In this document: piece by piece, positions 41,918 through 50,194 of the stretch
Position numbering within the stretch: position 1 is the stretch's first letter
Layout of the letters: the number at the start of each line of letters is the position of its first letter
Assembly (NCBI GenBank): GCA_020636935.1
Contig: JACJWW010000004.1
Span: forward strand, 1-64,000
Direction: 5' to 3'
From: Nocardioidaceae bacterium
Lineage (GTDB): Bacteria; Actinomycetota; Actinomycetes; Propionibacteriales; Nocardioidaceae
DNA: 64,000 nt
The notes under the pieces: model-generated
Seen by the model: only the letters and a program-made list of their open reading frames with translations
Database searches by the model: none
Told to the model about the DNA's origin: nothing
Made by a program: the position numbers and the translations under genes

Positions 41918-42076
41918 TCCATGCTCCAATCGCTGATCGATTTGTGCGCCAGGTGCCTATAGTCGCATGTTGGTCAACCGTGTCATGCTGGGACATCGAG
42001 TTGAAGGACGTACTCAACGACTATGGTGCCAAGTTAGGGTAGGTGTCATTAACCCGAGACGGTTCGGAGAGATGGT

Positions 42077-42835
42077 TTGTTGATCTATTGGTTCTTGAAG
42101 TACCTATCGCTTGGGCCTTTGTTCAAGGTGGTATTCCGGCCGCGGTGTGAGGGCTTGGAGAATGTCCCGCTCGAGGGTCCGGCAATCATCGCCAGCAATC
42201 ATCTGTCCTACATGGATTGGCTGTTCACGCCGCTGTTCATCAATCGCAAGATGACCTTTGTGGCCAAGGCCGAATACTTCACCACGCCAGGGATCAAGGG
42301 TTGGTTGCAGAAGACCTTCTTTTCTTCAGTTGGCCAAGTGCCAATTGATCGATCTGGGGCTTCTGCGGCGGAGGGTGCCTTGAAGTCGGCCCGCCGAGTC
42401 TTGAGCGAAGGCGAACTCTTCGGGATCTATCCCGAAGGCACCCGTTCCCATGATGGCAAGCTCTACCGTGGCAAGACTGGCGTTGCCAGGCTCGCGCTCG
42501 AAACCGGTGTGCCTGTGATCCCTTGCGCAGTGATCGGCACCGACGTCGTGGCTCCACCGGGAAAGAAATTCGGTCGGGTGACCCAACCAACGGTCAAGTT
42601 CGGCAAGCCCTTGGATTTTTCCCGTTACCAGGGGATGGAGAACGACCGATATATCTTGCGTTCGATCACAGACGAGATCATGTACGAAATCATGATGCTT
42701 TCGGGGCAGGAGTATGTCGACAAGTACGCCACCAAAGCAAAGGAAGAGTCCAATCGTGCCAAACTCGATGCTCGACGGGCGGCGCGTGAGGCTGAGAAAC
42801 AACAACGTGTAAGTGACACGCCGAAGGCATCTTGA
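42077..42835 (+). CDS. plsC: 1-acylglycerol-3-phosphate acyltransferase (PlsC family)
   Basis: A 252-aa membrane-associated acyltransferase of phospholipid synthesis. Motif I NHLSYMDWLF (HxxxxD, about residues 37-46), motif II region around FVAKAEYF, motif III FGIYPEGTRS (about 115-124), and VIPCAVIGTD (motif IV, about 149-158). A hydrophobic N-terminus IYWFLKYLSLGPLF may dip into the membrane. TTG start at 42077 with GGAGAG eight bases upstream. The Lys/Arg-rich C-terminus is not catalytic. Counterpart of Rv2182c, the end of the long syntenic block. Confidence 0.93.
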   Translation: MLIYWFLKYLSLGPLFKVVFRPRCEGLENVPLEGPAIIASNHLSYMDWLFTPLFINRKMTFVAKAEYFTTPGIKGWLQKTFFSSVGQVPIDRSGASAAEGALKSARRVLSEGELFGIYPEGTRSHDGKLYRGKTGVARLALETGVPVIPCAVIGTDVVAPPGKKFGRVTQPTVKFGKPLDFSRYQGMENDRYILRSITDEIMYEIMMLSGQEYVDKYATKAKEESNRAKLDARRAAREAEKQQRVSDTPKAS

Positions 42836-42948
42836 AGTTTGCTCGTAACCGATCGAAGCCGCGACGAGCGCGACTTATGGGTGTTGCCGTTCGGGAACAC
42901 CAGCCATCCCATTAGTGTTGGGTCGTCAGGCAGTCCAAGGAGGAAATC

Positions 42949-43236
42949 ATGAGTCAACCGGCGGTTCTGCTGCGCTCCTCTTTGGGTGAAGTCTTGCGAG
43001 CTGAGCGGATGAGGCAGTCGATGACCCTGCGCGAGTTGTCCAACTCGGCCAGGGTGAGCTTGGGATATATCTCTGAGATTGAGCGCGGACAAAAGGAGGC
43101 CTCGTCAGAATTGTTGGCCTCATTGTGCTCGGCTCTCGACGTGCCGCTATCAGCGGTGCTCGTGCAAGTGAGCCACCATGTTGCCGCTCAGGAGACCAAA
43201 GCCATCACCAGCCCGGTGGTTGCGTCCGCAGCCTGA
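42949..43236 (+). CDS. clgR: XRE-type regulator, ClgR-like
   Basis: A 95-aa DNA-binding protein with an HTH_3 domain at residues about 13-68 (TLRELSNSARVSLGYISEIE, RGQKEASSELLASLCSALDV). The strict SLGYISEIERGQKEASSELL core and the length match ClgR, which activates clp protease and stress genes in actinobacteria. The C-terminal 25 residues, ending in Val/Ala-Ala, are the likely site for ClpP-dependent degradation in ClgR homologues. Very strong AAGGAGG ribosome site before the ATG. Confidence 0.85.
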   Translation: MSQPAVLLRSSLGEVLRAERMRQSMTLRELSNSARVSLGYISEIERGQKEASSELLASLCSALDVPLSAVLVQVSHHVAAQETKAITSPVVASAA

Positions 43237-43278
43237 TCTGTGGATTCAGCTCGTCGGTTGGTCGGGGATTCCACAGGG

Positions 43279-44397
43279 TCACTGGCGTAACTCGCCAACG
43301 ATCGAGTCGACGACTGCAACGAGATCAAAATCGGTTTCTGCAGCGACCTTGCGTTGCCGCAGGTACGACGCCCCCGCTGCGGGGATTTGGCCAACCTGCC
43401 ATAGGTCGTCGACACAGTCGAGGCGTTTGGCGATTGGATTCAGGATATTGAGCAACTCCATGAGGTCATCGACCAGTAATGCCTCGCGGGACTTTTCATC
43501 GAGGATGATCCAGGCATCCATCCCGTAGCGAGCCGCGCGCCATTTGTTTTCCTGGACGTGCCAAGGCGGCAGATGTGGCAGGGGCTGTTGGGCGTCTAGG
43601 AGTCCACTGCAATGGACAACCAAACAATGCACCAGTGCAGTCAGGGCCCGGATCTCGCGTACGGTGGATACCCCATCGCAGACTCGGATCTCTACAGTGC
43701 CGTGTGTGGGGGCAGGGCGGATGTCCCACCGGATCTCATTGATCTCATCGATCACACCGGTGGTTAGCAGGTCGCCCGCATAGGACTCGAACTCCGCGTA
43801 GGTCTGGAACTGAAAGGGCAGACCTGCGGTAGGTAGTTGCTGGAACATCATCGCCCGATTGCTGGCATATCCGGTGTCCACTCCTGCCCAGATTGGAGAA
43901 GATGCAGACAGGGCTTGCAGGTGGGGATACCAGCGCAGCAGAGCCGACACAATGGGCATCACCTGATGTTGGGGGACTCCCACGTGCATGTGTACTCCCC
44001 AAATGAGCATCTGGCGGCCCCACCATTGGGTCCGGTTGATCAGCTCTTCGTAACGATGTCCAGGAGTCAGTAGTTGATGAGACCACTGGGCGAAGGGATG
44101 AGTGCCGGCGCCGTATAGGTCTACGCCGAGGCTGTCAGCGACTGGCCCGACTAGTGCTATCAACTCGGTGAGTTCATCGGCAGCCTCACCGACCGTATTG
44201 CAGATGCCCGTTGTGAGCTCGACCGTGTTTAGGAGCAACTCCTTATGAAGCCGGGGTTGTTCGCCATGACGTTGGGTGGTCAGATCAAAGAGCTCGGGGG
44301 CCGCATTGACGAGGTCTCGGGTCACTTTGTCGACGAGAGCAAACTCCCACTCGACGCCCAAGGTGGGTCGTCCGTCACCACCGAATTCGATCAGCAC
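43279..44397 (-). CDS. Glutamate-cysteine ligase family 2 (YbdK-type carboxylate-amine ligase)
   Basis: A 372-aa GCS2-family ligase. The opening LGVEWEFALVD (about residues 13-23) is the metal/ATP-binding start of the family; further parts are LLLNTVELTTGICNTVGEA (about 55-73), WGVHMHVGVP (about 132-141) and DIRPAPTHGTVEIRVCDG (about 220-237). E. coli YbdK has weak glutamate-cysteine ligase activity; in actinobacteria such genes may serve other amide ligations, so substrate is open. No gshB or mycothiol gene is near. GTG start; 12 bases after the DUF402 gene. Confidence 0.88.
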   Translation of the reverse strand: MLIEFGGDGRPTLGVEWEFALVDKVTRDLVNAAPELFDLTTQRHGEQPRLHKELLLNTVELTTGICNTVGEAADELTELIALVGPVADSLGVDLYGAGTHPFAQWSHQLLTPGHRYEELINRTQWWGRQMLIWGVHMHVGVPQHQVMPIVSALLRWYPHLQALSASSPIWAGVDTGYASNRAMMFQQLPTAGLPFQFQTYAEFESYAGDLLTTGVIDEINEIRWDIRPAPTHGTVEIRVCDGVSTVREIRALTALVHCLVVHCSGLLDAQQPLPHLPPWHVQENKWRAARYGMDAWIILDEKSREALLVDDLMELLNILNPIAKRLDCVDDLWQVGQIPAAGASYLRQRKVAAETDFDLVAVVDSIVGELRQ

Positions 44398-44409
44398 ACC
44401 GACATTGTT

Positions 44410-44937
44410 TCAGTGTCGGTTGAGTTTGTGGCGCAGCCTGGTCAACCAATCGAGGTGGACTCCGCCAAATGGCCCCTGTGACTGCTCCACAGCAGCCAGC
44501 ACTTTGGCTGTGGTGACCTCAGCGGAGTTGATCACATCTGGGGGATACCCCAAGCTGACCTGGTGCTCCACGAACTCGTCCTCATCGTCGACGAAGGGCA
44601 TGCCACCCGGCCGTCGTGCCACGTCGAGATCGAGATCAACGGTGATCACCAAGTCATCGTGGACCCACTCGGCCGGCGTCGTGATGTCGACGTACACATC
44701 GAAGGGGCGTTCGGTGTCAGTGCCATAGAAGGTGCCTAACCACCAATCATCGTGGGGGATTAGTACGACGTGATCTGCCGTGGCAGTGAAGGCTCGCGAT
44801 GGCTTGGCCAACAAGGTGCCTTTGGGCACCCCGACCCAGATCCCGTGGGCATCAGCGCCCAGCCAGATCGCGTCGAACGCCCAATGCGGGTCCGCTGGCC
44901 ATTTCCGGGTCTCGACCCGGACCGATCGCAAGATCAT
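44410..44937 (-). CDS. DUF402 (FomD-like) hydrolase-type protein
   Basis: A 175-aa soluble protein of the DUF402 family, related to FomD and the nucleoside-phosphate phosphohydrolase SA1684. Conserved acidic cluster in VYVDITTPAEW, VITVDLDLDVARR and FVDDEDEFVEH (about residues 81-126), which in relatives binds the divalent metal and diphosphate. Likely a pyrophosphatase/phosphohydrolase acting on a nucleotide conjugate; the exact substrate is unknown. Sits 16 bases after the SDR gene and 12 before the GCS2 gene, hence probably one operon. Confidence 0.82.
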   Translation of the reverse strand: MILRSVRVETRKWPADPHWAFDAIWLGADAHGIWVGVPKGTLLAKPSRAFTATADHVVLIPHDDWWLGTFYGTDTERPFDVYVDITTPAEWVHDDLVITVDLDLDVARRPGGMPFVDDEDEFVEHQVSLGYPPDVINSAEVTTAKVLAAVEQSQGPFGGVHLDWLTRLRHKLNRH

Positions 44938-44953
44938 GCGCAGTAGCAGGCGC

Positions 44954-45778
44954 TCACTTTGCTACTGCGGGATAGAAGCGAGCCACCACGTCTTGATAGG
45001 AGGAGCCGACACTCTTGGCCAGATGATGGATCAAGTGCGCGTCGATCCCGACCAGCACGCGCGCCTGCTTCTTCAAGGCACCCTTCAAGATGATCCGTGC
45101 TGCCTTGTCGGCGTCCATCCGGGCCAACTTCTTGTCGAAGAGGGTGTCGATCTTGCTGGCATCGATCTCGGCATTCTTACGACCATTGCGCGCGATACCG
45201 GTGCGGATGCCGCCAGGGTGTACGACGGTCACGCTGACGCCATGCTTGTTGACCAGCATCTCTTCGCGGATGGCCTCGCTGAAGCCGCGTACGGCGTACT
45301 TGGTGGCGTTGTAGGCCGACTGCCCGGGCATGCTGACCAGTCCGAACAAGCTGGAGATATTCACCAAGGCGCCATCGCCTGATGCGATTAAGTGCGGTAG
45401 GAACTCCTTGGTGCCGTGGACCACGCCGTAGAAGTTGATGCCGACGATCCAGTCGAAATCCTCATAACTCATCGTCTCGAAGTCACCTGTGACTGTGACT
45501 CCGGCGTTGTTGATCACCATGTTTACCCGACCGAACTCCTCGGCCACCGAGGCTGCCCAGTCCTTCATCGCGTCACGATCAGAGACATCAACCTTGTCGG
45601 CTCGGACCCTCTTGGCGCCAGCTTGCTTGCACAGGTCGGCAGTCTCGTTGAGTGCGTCTTCATTCCAGTCGCTGATTGCGAGCAGCGCGCCTTGTTGAGC
45701 CGCTTGGATTGCCATTTCGCGACCCATCCCTCCGGCTGCGCCGGTGATCACGACTACCTTGTCGTTGAGATTCTTCAT
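44954..45778 (-). CDS. Short-chain dehydrogenase/reductase
   Basis: A 274-aa classical SDR. Cofactor loop TGAAGGMGREMA (about residues 12-23), NNAG at about 91, catalytic Ser in VNISSLFG near 141, and YNATK (Tyr/Lys) near 156. Asp near the end of beta-2 (ISDWNEDAL) favours NAD(H). The C-terminal 70 residues are longer than usual, with FDKKLARMDADKAARIILKG, as in SDRs that accompany flavin monooxygenases. AAGGAG seven bases before the ATG. The monooxygenase gene lies 64 bases upstream in the same direction. Confidence 0.9.
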   Translation of the reverse strand: MKNLNDKVVVITGAAGGMGREMAIQAAQQGALLAISDWNEDALNETADLCKQAGAKRVRADKVDVSDRDAMKDWAASVAEEFGRVNMVINNAGVTVTGDFETMSYEDFDWIVGINFYGVVHGTKEFLPHLIASGDGALVNISSLFGLVSMPGQSAYNATKYAVRGFSEAIREEMLVNKHGVSVTVVHPGGIRTGIARNGRKNAEIDASKIDTLFDKKLARMDADKAARIILKGALKKQARVLVGIDAHLIHHLAKSVGSSYQDVVARFYPAVAK

Positions 45779-45842
45779 CGCTACTCCTTGGTCTGGTGCT
45801 GGAGGATCTGATGCTCCTTGGGCAAAATGCCTGACTTTCAGG

Positions 45843-47336
45843 CTAGTGGGTCGTCAGATCGTTGCGGTCAGTGAGGTTGTAGGCGGCGGCATCGAACTTA
45901 GCCATCTGTTTGGCATATGCGATCGCGGTCTTCGGCCAGATTGTGGTGTTGCGCCCAGCGTCATCGAGATACCAGCTGGCGCAGCCGCCGGTGTTCCAGA
46001 TGGTCTTGCCCAGGTCGAGACGTAGCTCGTGGTTGTAAGCCAACGTGAGGTTTTCCTTTGGCTCGATTGACGTCAGGTCCAAGGCCGACATGTAGTCGAG
46101 GGCAGCAGTGATATATCCAATCTGGGCTTCGATGATTTCGATCATCGAAGTGTGCCCCAAGACAGTGTTTGGTCCGGTGATCTGGAAGAGGTTAGGGAAT
46201 CCAGGCACGGTCGTGCCCTTGTACGCCGAAGCGCCATGCCAGCGCCAGTGCTCGGCGAGTTGCAATCCCTTGCGCCCGAAGATCAGGTCGGCTACTGGGT
46301 GATCCGTTGCGTGAAAACCGGTGCACATCACGATCGCGTCGACTTGGCGGGTGCTCCCATCCGCGGTTTGGATCGCGTCTTTGGTGATCCGTGTGATCGG
46401 CGAGGTGACCAGGTCGACATTTTGCCGAGACAGGGCGGGATACCAGTCGTTGGACACAAGGATGCGCTTGCAGCCGATCTGAAACGGCGGTTGCACGGCC
46501 TTGCGAAGCTCTGGTTTGGTCAGCCCCTTGGCAATGTGGCGCTCTGCCATCGCTTGGAGGGGTTTGCCCAACTGCTTGGCGAAGGTAAAGGCAGGCACAT
46601 AGGTTTCGCGCCCAAATCGGATTGAGGAGCGATACAGCTTGCCCAGCCCGGGGATCATCTTAAGGGCGGCACGCTCGGCCTTGCCGTATTCACGGTCATG
46701 ACGAGGGATCACCCAGGGTGCGGTGCGTTGATAGACGTCGAGATGGTCAAGTTGGTCGGCGATCTCGGGCACGATCTGGATGGCCGATGCGCCGGTGCCG
46801 ATCACAGCCAAGCGTTTGCCTGCAAGGTCGAAGTCGTGGTTCCACTCGGCGGAATGCCAGATCTCGCCGGCGAAATCATTGATGCCCTCGATCTCAGGGA
46901 GTTTTGGTGCCGACAGGCTCCCGGAGGCCAAGATGAGTGCACTCGAGGTGGTCTCGCCGTTAGAGGTGGTGATCAGCCACTTGTGGGTGTCTTCGTCCCA
47001 CCGCATCTTGGTGACTTCGGTGTTGAAGTAAAAGTGATCACGCACCCCTGCCTCATTGGTCACACTTTCCAAATAGCTCTGGATCTCGGGCTGAGGTGAA
47101 AATGAACGGCTCCACTGCTTGTTGGGGGCGAAGCTGAAGGAATACAACTGGCTCGGGACATCGCAGGAAGCTCCGGGATAGGTGTTATCACGCCAGGTGC
47201 CGCCCACAGTGTGGCCACGGTCTGCCACGACGTAGTCGTCGTGACCGGCTTCCTTGAGCTTGATCGCCAAGCCGATGCCAGCTATTCCGGCTCCGAGGAT
47301 GAAGACCTTTGAATATGCAGGCAACTGGTTTGTCAT
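45843..47336 (-). CDS. Flavin-containing (Baeyer-Villiger-type) monooxygenase
   Basis: A 497-aa FAD/NADPH monooxygenase. FAD-binding GAGIAGIGLAIKLKEAG begins at residue 15; GGTWRDNTYPGASCD (about 47-61) is the conserved GGTW..NxYPG segment; the second Rossmann motif is GTGASAIQIVPEIA (about 180-193). The BVMO fingerprint is partly kept in GFHATDHPVADL (about 343). Such enzymes insert oxygen into ketones; paired with an SDR they oxidise alcohols to esters. Substrate unknown. Ends near a strongly conserved C-terminal GCASWYLDDAGRNTTIWP (about 450-467), typical of this subgroup. Confidence 0.9.
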   Translation of the reverse strand: MTNQLPAYSKVFILGAGIAGIGLAIKLKEAGHDDYVVADRGHTVGGTWRDNTYPGASCDVPSQLYSFSFAPNKQWSRSFSPQPEIQSYLESVTNEAGVRDHFYFNTEVTKMRWDEDTHKWLITTSNGETTSSALILASGSLSAPKLPEIEGINDFAGEIWHSAEWNHDFDLAGKRLAVIGTGASAIQIVPEIADQLDHLDVYQRTAPWVIPRHDREYGKAERAALKMIPGLGKLYRSSIRFGRETYVPAFTFAKQLGKPLQAMAERHIAKGLTKPELRKAVQPPFQIGCKRILVSNDWYPALSRQNVDLVTSPITRITKDAIQTADGSTRQVDAIVMCTGFHATDHPVADLIFGRKGLQLAEHWRWHGASAYKGTTVPGFPNLFQITGPNTVLGHTSMIEIIEAQIGYITAALDYMSALDLTSIEPKENLTLAYNHELRLDLGKTIWNTGGCASWYLDDAGRNTTIWPKTAIAYAKQMAKFDAAAYNLTDRNDLTTH

Positions 47337-47389
47337 GGCCGGAATGGTACCGCTCCGTAGTTGGATCGTGATGGAGACTAAGTCCGCCT

Positions 47390-48076
47390 TCAGGCCAGTG
47401 GCTCGCCGCCCATTGTTTGCAGTTGGGCAAGCATGGATGCGTTTTCCTGGGTCTGAGCTCGAGCGATTTCAAGGGCCAATCCGCGGACGGCAGGGGTGGC
47501 TGCCAGTCTTGCGGCAGCCTCAGCCATTGGGATTCCTCCAGCGTGGTGGCGGATCATTAGTTGGAGGAAGAAGATGTCGAAGTCTCGCCCTTTGAGCTGG
47601 CCCAACTTGGCCATCTGATCGATTGATGCCATCCCCGGCATGAGTGCATGGGCGTCCATCGAAGCCATGTCATGGGCCATCTCAGAATGGTCGCTCTTGT
47701 TCATCCAAGCCATGTGTGGACCCGAGGGGAGTTCGGGGGCCTCCCACAGGATCAACCAACCTGACATCAGTCCCTTTTCGGTGGCCTGGGAGGTCAGGAT
47801 CTGCAGAGCCAATCGCCTGATCTCGTCGCTTCGACTATTGGCCAAGGCGAAGGTTGCCATTTGGAGCGCCTGGTTGTGATGCACGGTCATGTCTTGGGAG
47901 AAGCCGATGTCTGCGGCATTTGGCTTGCCCTGGGACTCAGCGGTTGAGGAGCCGCCGACGGGTGATTGATGATCGTCCACCCCAGCAGACCTCAAACCCC
48001 ACGCGGCCCAGCCCACCAACAGCCCGATGATCAGTCCTGCCATCGGGAGCAGGATCCAAATCGATCGAGACTTCAC
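47390..48076 (-). CDS. DUF305 membrane-anchored protein
   Basis: A 228-aa protein with one N-terminal transmembrane anchor (ILLPMAGLIIGLLVGWAAWG) and an extracytoplasmic DUF305 helical domain. The domain has its two His-rich signatures: DMTVHHNQALQMATFA (about residues 61-76) and LMIRHHAGGIPMAEAAA (about 171-187). A Met-rich loop between them (SEMAHDMASMDAHALMPGM, about 130-148) could bind copper. DUF305 proteins are often near metal-handling genes, but function is not settled. GTG start overlaps the LVIVD gene stop by four bases. Confidence 0.88.
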   Translation of the reverse strand: MKSRSIWILLPMAGLIIGLLVGWAAWGLRSAGVDDHQSPVGGSSTAESQGKPNAADIGFSQDMTVHHNQALQMATFALANSRSDEIRRLALQILTSQATEKGLMSGWLILWEAPELPSGPHMAWMNKSDHSEMAHDMASMDAHALMPGMASIDQMAKLGQLKGRDFDIFFLQLMIRHHAGGIPMAEAAARLAATPAVRGLALEIARAQTQENASMLAQLQTMGGEPLA

Positions 48077-49674
48077 CGCTTCGTGGCTCGGCGCTTGTGT
48101 GAGGCTTTTCCAGTTCGCTTCTTGTGTTTCAACTTGTGGACCTTGTGCTTAGGTTTCTTGGGGCCGGCTGCTCCGGCCTGGGCGGTGGGAGGGATCTCTA
48201 CAGATGAGGTGCCAGAAGCGGCGCCTGCGATCGGATGATAGTTCAAGATCATGAAGCCGTTGTCCATGCAGCTGACCCAAAGTTGGTTGCCTGGCCGGAA
48301 CTCAGGTGGCGAGCTGCACCAGTCGACGCTCCCGTCGGGTTGGCTGAACAGTTTGGTGAAGTCGGTATCCATTGGATTTGTCAATGGCGGGATCAATACA
48401 CCCAAGGCATGTGGCGAGTTGGGCAACCCTGCCTTGCTCAGCAGGGGTGTCTGGCCAGGTGGGTTGTAATAGCCGAGTTCCTTGGGATCGTGCAGATTGC
48501 GGATATCGAACAGACGCACGCCCGAAGCCCAATAACTGCATGCCAGCATGGTTGGGTCGACCGGGGTGTCGACATTGCAGTAGTGAGCGTCGTATCCGAA
48601 GGCGCCATTGCCCTGCACGTCCACCTTGCGAATGGGGCCGTTCTCTGGGCGGTTGATCTCCAACCTGTACTTGCGGATCACTTTAGGCTTGGTGCGATCT
48701 TGTACGTCAAGCAGGCGCACGCCGCCGCTACCGCCCTCGTCGACGGCAAAGAGATAGTTGTGTCCGTCTTTCACGAAGTTGACCGAGGTCTGCGAGATGA
48801 GCCCGTCGTACCAAAACTCCGCGCCGACGATGCGTACCTGAGGATTGGGGCGGCGCTGCTGGATGTCACTGATGTCGAGCACCCGTACACCAGCGGGGAA
48901 GATCCTGGCCAGATACATGGTGTTGCCATCAGGAGAGATCGAGAAGCCATGCGAGGTGAGACCGGTGAAGTTCATGTAGATGGTCTGGGGATGAGTTGGG
49001 TCGCTGATGTCTATTGCGGTCAAGTCGCCTAGCACGTCGGTGGCGTAGTAGGTCTTGCCGTCGGGGGAGAAGCCACCCTCGTGGCCAGCCACGGCAAGGG
49101 AGGGGGTCTCGTTGCTGTCACCCTTGCGATTGAGCAACTTGGGCTTGGTGCAGTCGCCTTTGATGTCGTAGATGTCGAAGGTCATGAAACCCATCAAGAG
49201 TGGCACGCCAACTGCGGCCAGATGACCGTTGACGGGATCGACCTTGAGTGACTCCCAGGTGCCCAGTGAAAATGCGGTCGAGGTGAGTTTGCCGGCATTC
49301 TTGGGAGCCGATTGGTTGCTGGCATCGATCACCTGGACGCCATTCTTCTCACCCATGAGGCTGTTGGGGAAGAAGCTGCCGAAGTAGGCGCAGTTTTGGT
49401 ACGTCGGGTTGATGATGCCAGCGCCGTGGCCTTGGTATTTGCCGACCAAAGACATGTTGCACCAGTAGCCCTGCAGCGAGCGACCGTTGTCACGCTCGGC
49501 CCTGGAGACCTGACCCTGTAGGCCAGTCTCAGCCATCGTGTAGTCACTGCAGTCAGCTCGGTCGACTTGGCCTTCTGGCTCTTCTGCCTGGGTCGGGCTC
49601 ACGAGCACGCTGAGGCCCAGGAGTGCGCTCAGTGCAACTGCTGTGATCGCTGTCGCGATGCGCCTGGTCACCAT
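48073..49674 (-). CDS. Secreted LVIVD-repeat (beta-propeller) protein with cationic tail
   Basis: A 533-aa exported protein. The ATG at 49674 gives a Sec signal peptide (TRRIATAITAVALSALLG, cleavage near SPTQA at residues 31-35); upstream codons in frame have no support. The body is built of LVIVD-type propeller blades: FDIYDIKGDC, LTAIDISDPTHP, VRVLDISDIQQ, VRLLDVQDRTKP, VRLFDIRNLHDP. It ends in a Lys/Arg/His-rich tail of about 30 residues (LKHKKRTGKASHKRRATKR), which could hold the protein to the anionic wall. No enzyme motif. Cotranscribed with the DUF305 gene. Confidence 0.85.
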   Translation of the reverse strand: MVTRRIATAITAVALSALLGLSVLVSPTQAEEPEGQVDRADCSDYTMAETGLQGQVSRAERDNGRSLQGYWCNMSLVGKYQGHGAGIINPTYQNCAYFGSFFPNSLMGEKNGVQVIDASNQSAPKNAGKLTSTAFSLGTWESLKVDPVNGHLAAVGVPLLMGFMTFDIYDIKGDCTKPKLLNRKGDSNETPSLAVAGHEGGFSPDGKTYYATDVLGDLTAIDISDPTHPQTIYMNFTGLTSHGFSISPDGNTMYLARIFPAGVRVLDISDIQQRRPNPQVRIVGAEFWYDGLISQTSVNFVKDGHNYLFAVDEGGSGGVRLLDVQDRTKPKVIRKYRLEINRPENGPIRKVDVQGNGAFGYDAHYCNVDTPVDPTMLACSYWASGVRLFDIRNLHDPKELGYYNPPGQTPLLSKAGLPNSPHALGVLIPPLTNPMDTDFTKLFSQPDGSVDWCSSPPEFRPGNQLWVSCMDNGFMILNYHPIAGAASGTSSVEIPPTAQAGAAGPKKPKHKVHKLKHKKRTGKASHKRRATKR

Positions 49675-49725
49675 GAGTTCCGTCAATCCCCCTGAACTGG
49701 GTCTATGAGTGAGCCCCGTCACTCT

Positions 49726-49731
49726 AGATGC
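49726..49731 (-). promoter_or_regulatory. Candidate -10 box of the LVIVD-DUF305 operon
   Basis: Minus-strand TAGAGT about 50 bases before the ATG at 49674. No convincing -35. Assigned by eye. Confidence 0.3.
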
Positions 49732-49790
49732 TGCAAGCAAGATGTTCCATCGTGCTGCTGGATCGGGCTGGTCCAGTCTGAGGGCGGTCG

Positions 49791-49835
49791 GGACTTGATC
49801 AGCCGGGACTTGATCAGCCGAGACTTGATCAGTAC
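49791..49835. repeat. Three tandem 15-bp repeats (GGACTTGATCAGCCG)
   Basis: Copies at 49791-49805 and 49806-49820 are identical; the third, at 49821-49835 (AGACTTGATCAGTAC), differs at four positions. Each contains the palindrome TGATCA, all on the same face at 15-bp spacing. The array lies between the divergent LVIVD and 105-aa genes, ending just before the latter's ribosome site, so it may be a regulator-binding array or a slippage product. Confidence 0.8.
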
Positions 49836-49849
49836 GGGAGGATGGCGCC

Positions 49850-50167
49850 ATGGATGAGATCACTGCCGGAGTCGAGCAGGTCAAAGCGCAACCTCGCACT
49901 TGGGGGATCAAGGCGATGATCATTGCCAGTGTGATCGCGCTGTTCGTCGGTGGACTTGGCGGCCTGGTCGTCGGTTTTGGTGCTGGTTTCGTTGCGAGCA
50001 CTCACTTTGGTCAACACCACGGCTACTACAGCCCCTATTGGATGGACGATCGCGACGACTGGGGCGAAGGGCCACATCCAGGCATGATGCCGCCTCGTTT
50101 TCGCGATCAGCAACGGCCGCAAGCCCCCCAGATCAGCCCTTCGGTCGACCCGACCACTGCTCCCTGA
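49850..50167 (+). CDS. Small single-pass membrane protein, His/Tyr/Pro-rich tail
   Basis: A 105-aa protein. A cytosolic N-terminus of about 20 residues, one transmembrane helix rich in Gly (AMIIASVIALFVGGLGGLVV, about 22-41), then an outside tail with STHFGQHHGYYSPYW and Met/Pro/Arg-rich parts. GGGAGG eight bases before the ATG. Not a family I recognise. Divergent from the LVIVD-DUF305 operon and may belong with it functionally (all three are envelope proteins with possible metal-binding stretches). Followed by hrpA after 27 bases. Confidence 0.65.
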   Translation: MDEITAGVEQVKAQPRTWGIKAMIIASVIALFVGGLGGLVVGFGAGFVASTHFGQHHGYYSPYWMDDRDDWGEGPHPGMMPPRFRDQQRPQAPQISPSVDPTTAP

Positions 50168-50194
50168 TCGCCGCATGGTGACAATTGGTCGGTT

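Noticed and set aside
43238..43276. Hairpin CTGTGGA/TCCACAG between clgR and the GCS2 gene as terminator
   Set aside because: Only 7 bp with a 25-base loop; too weak to list.
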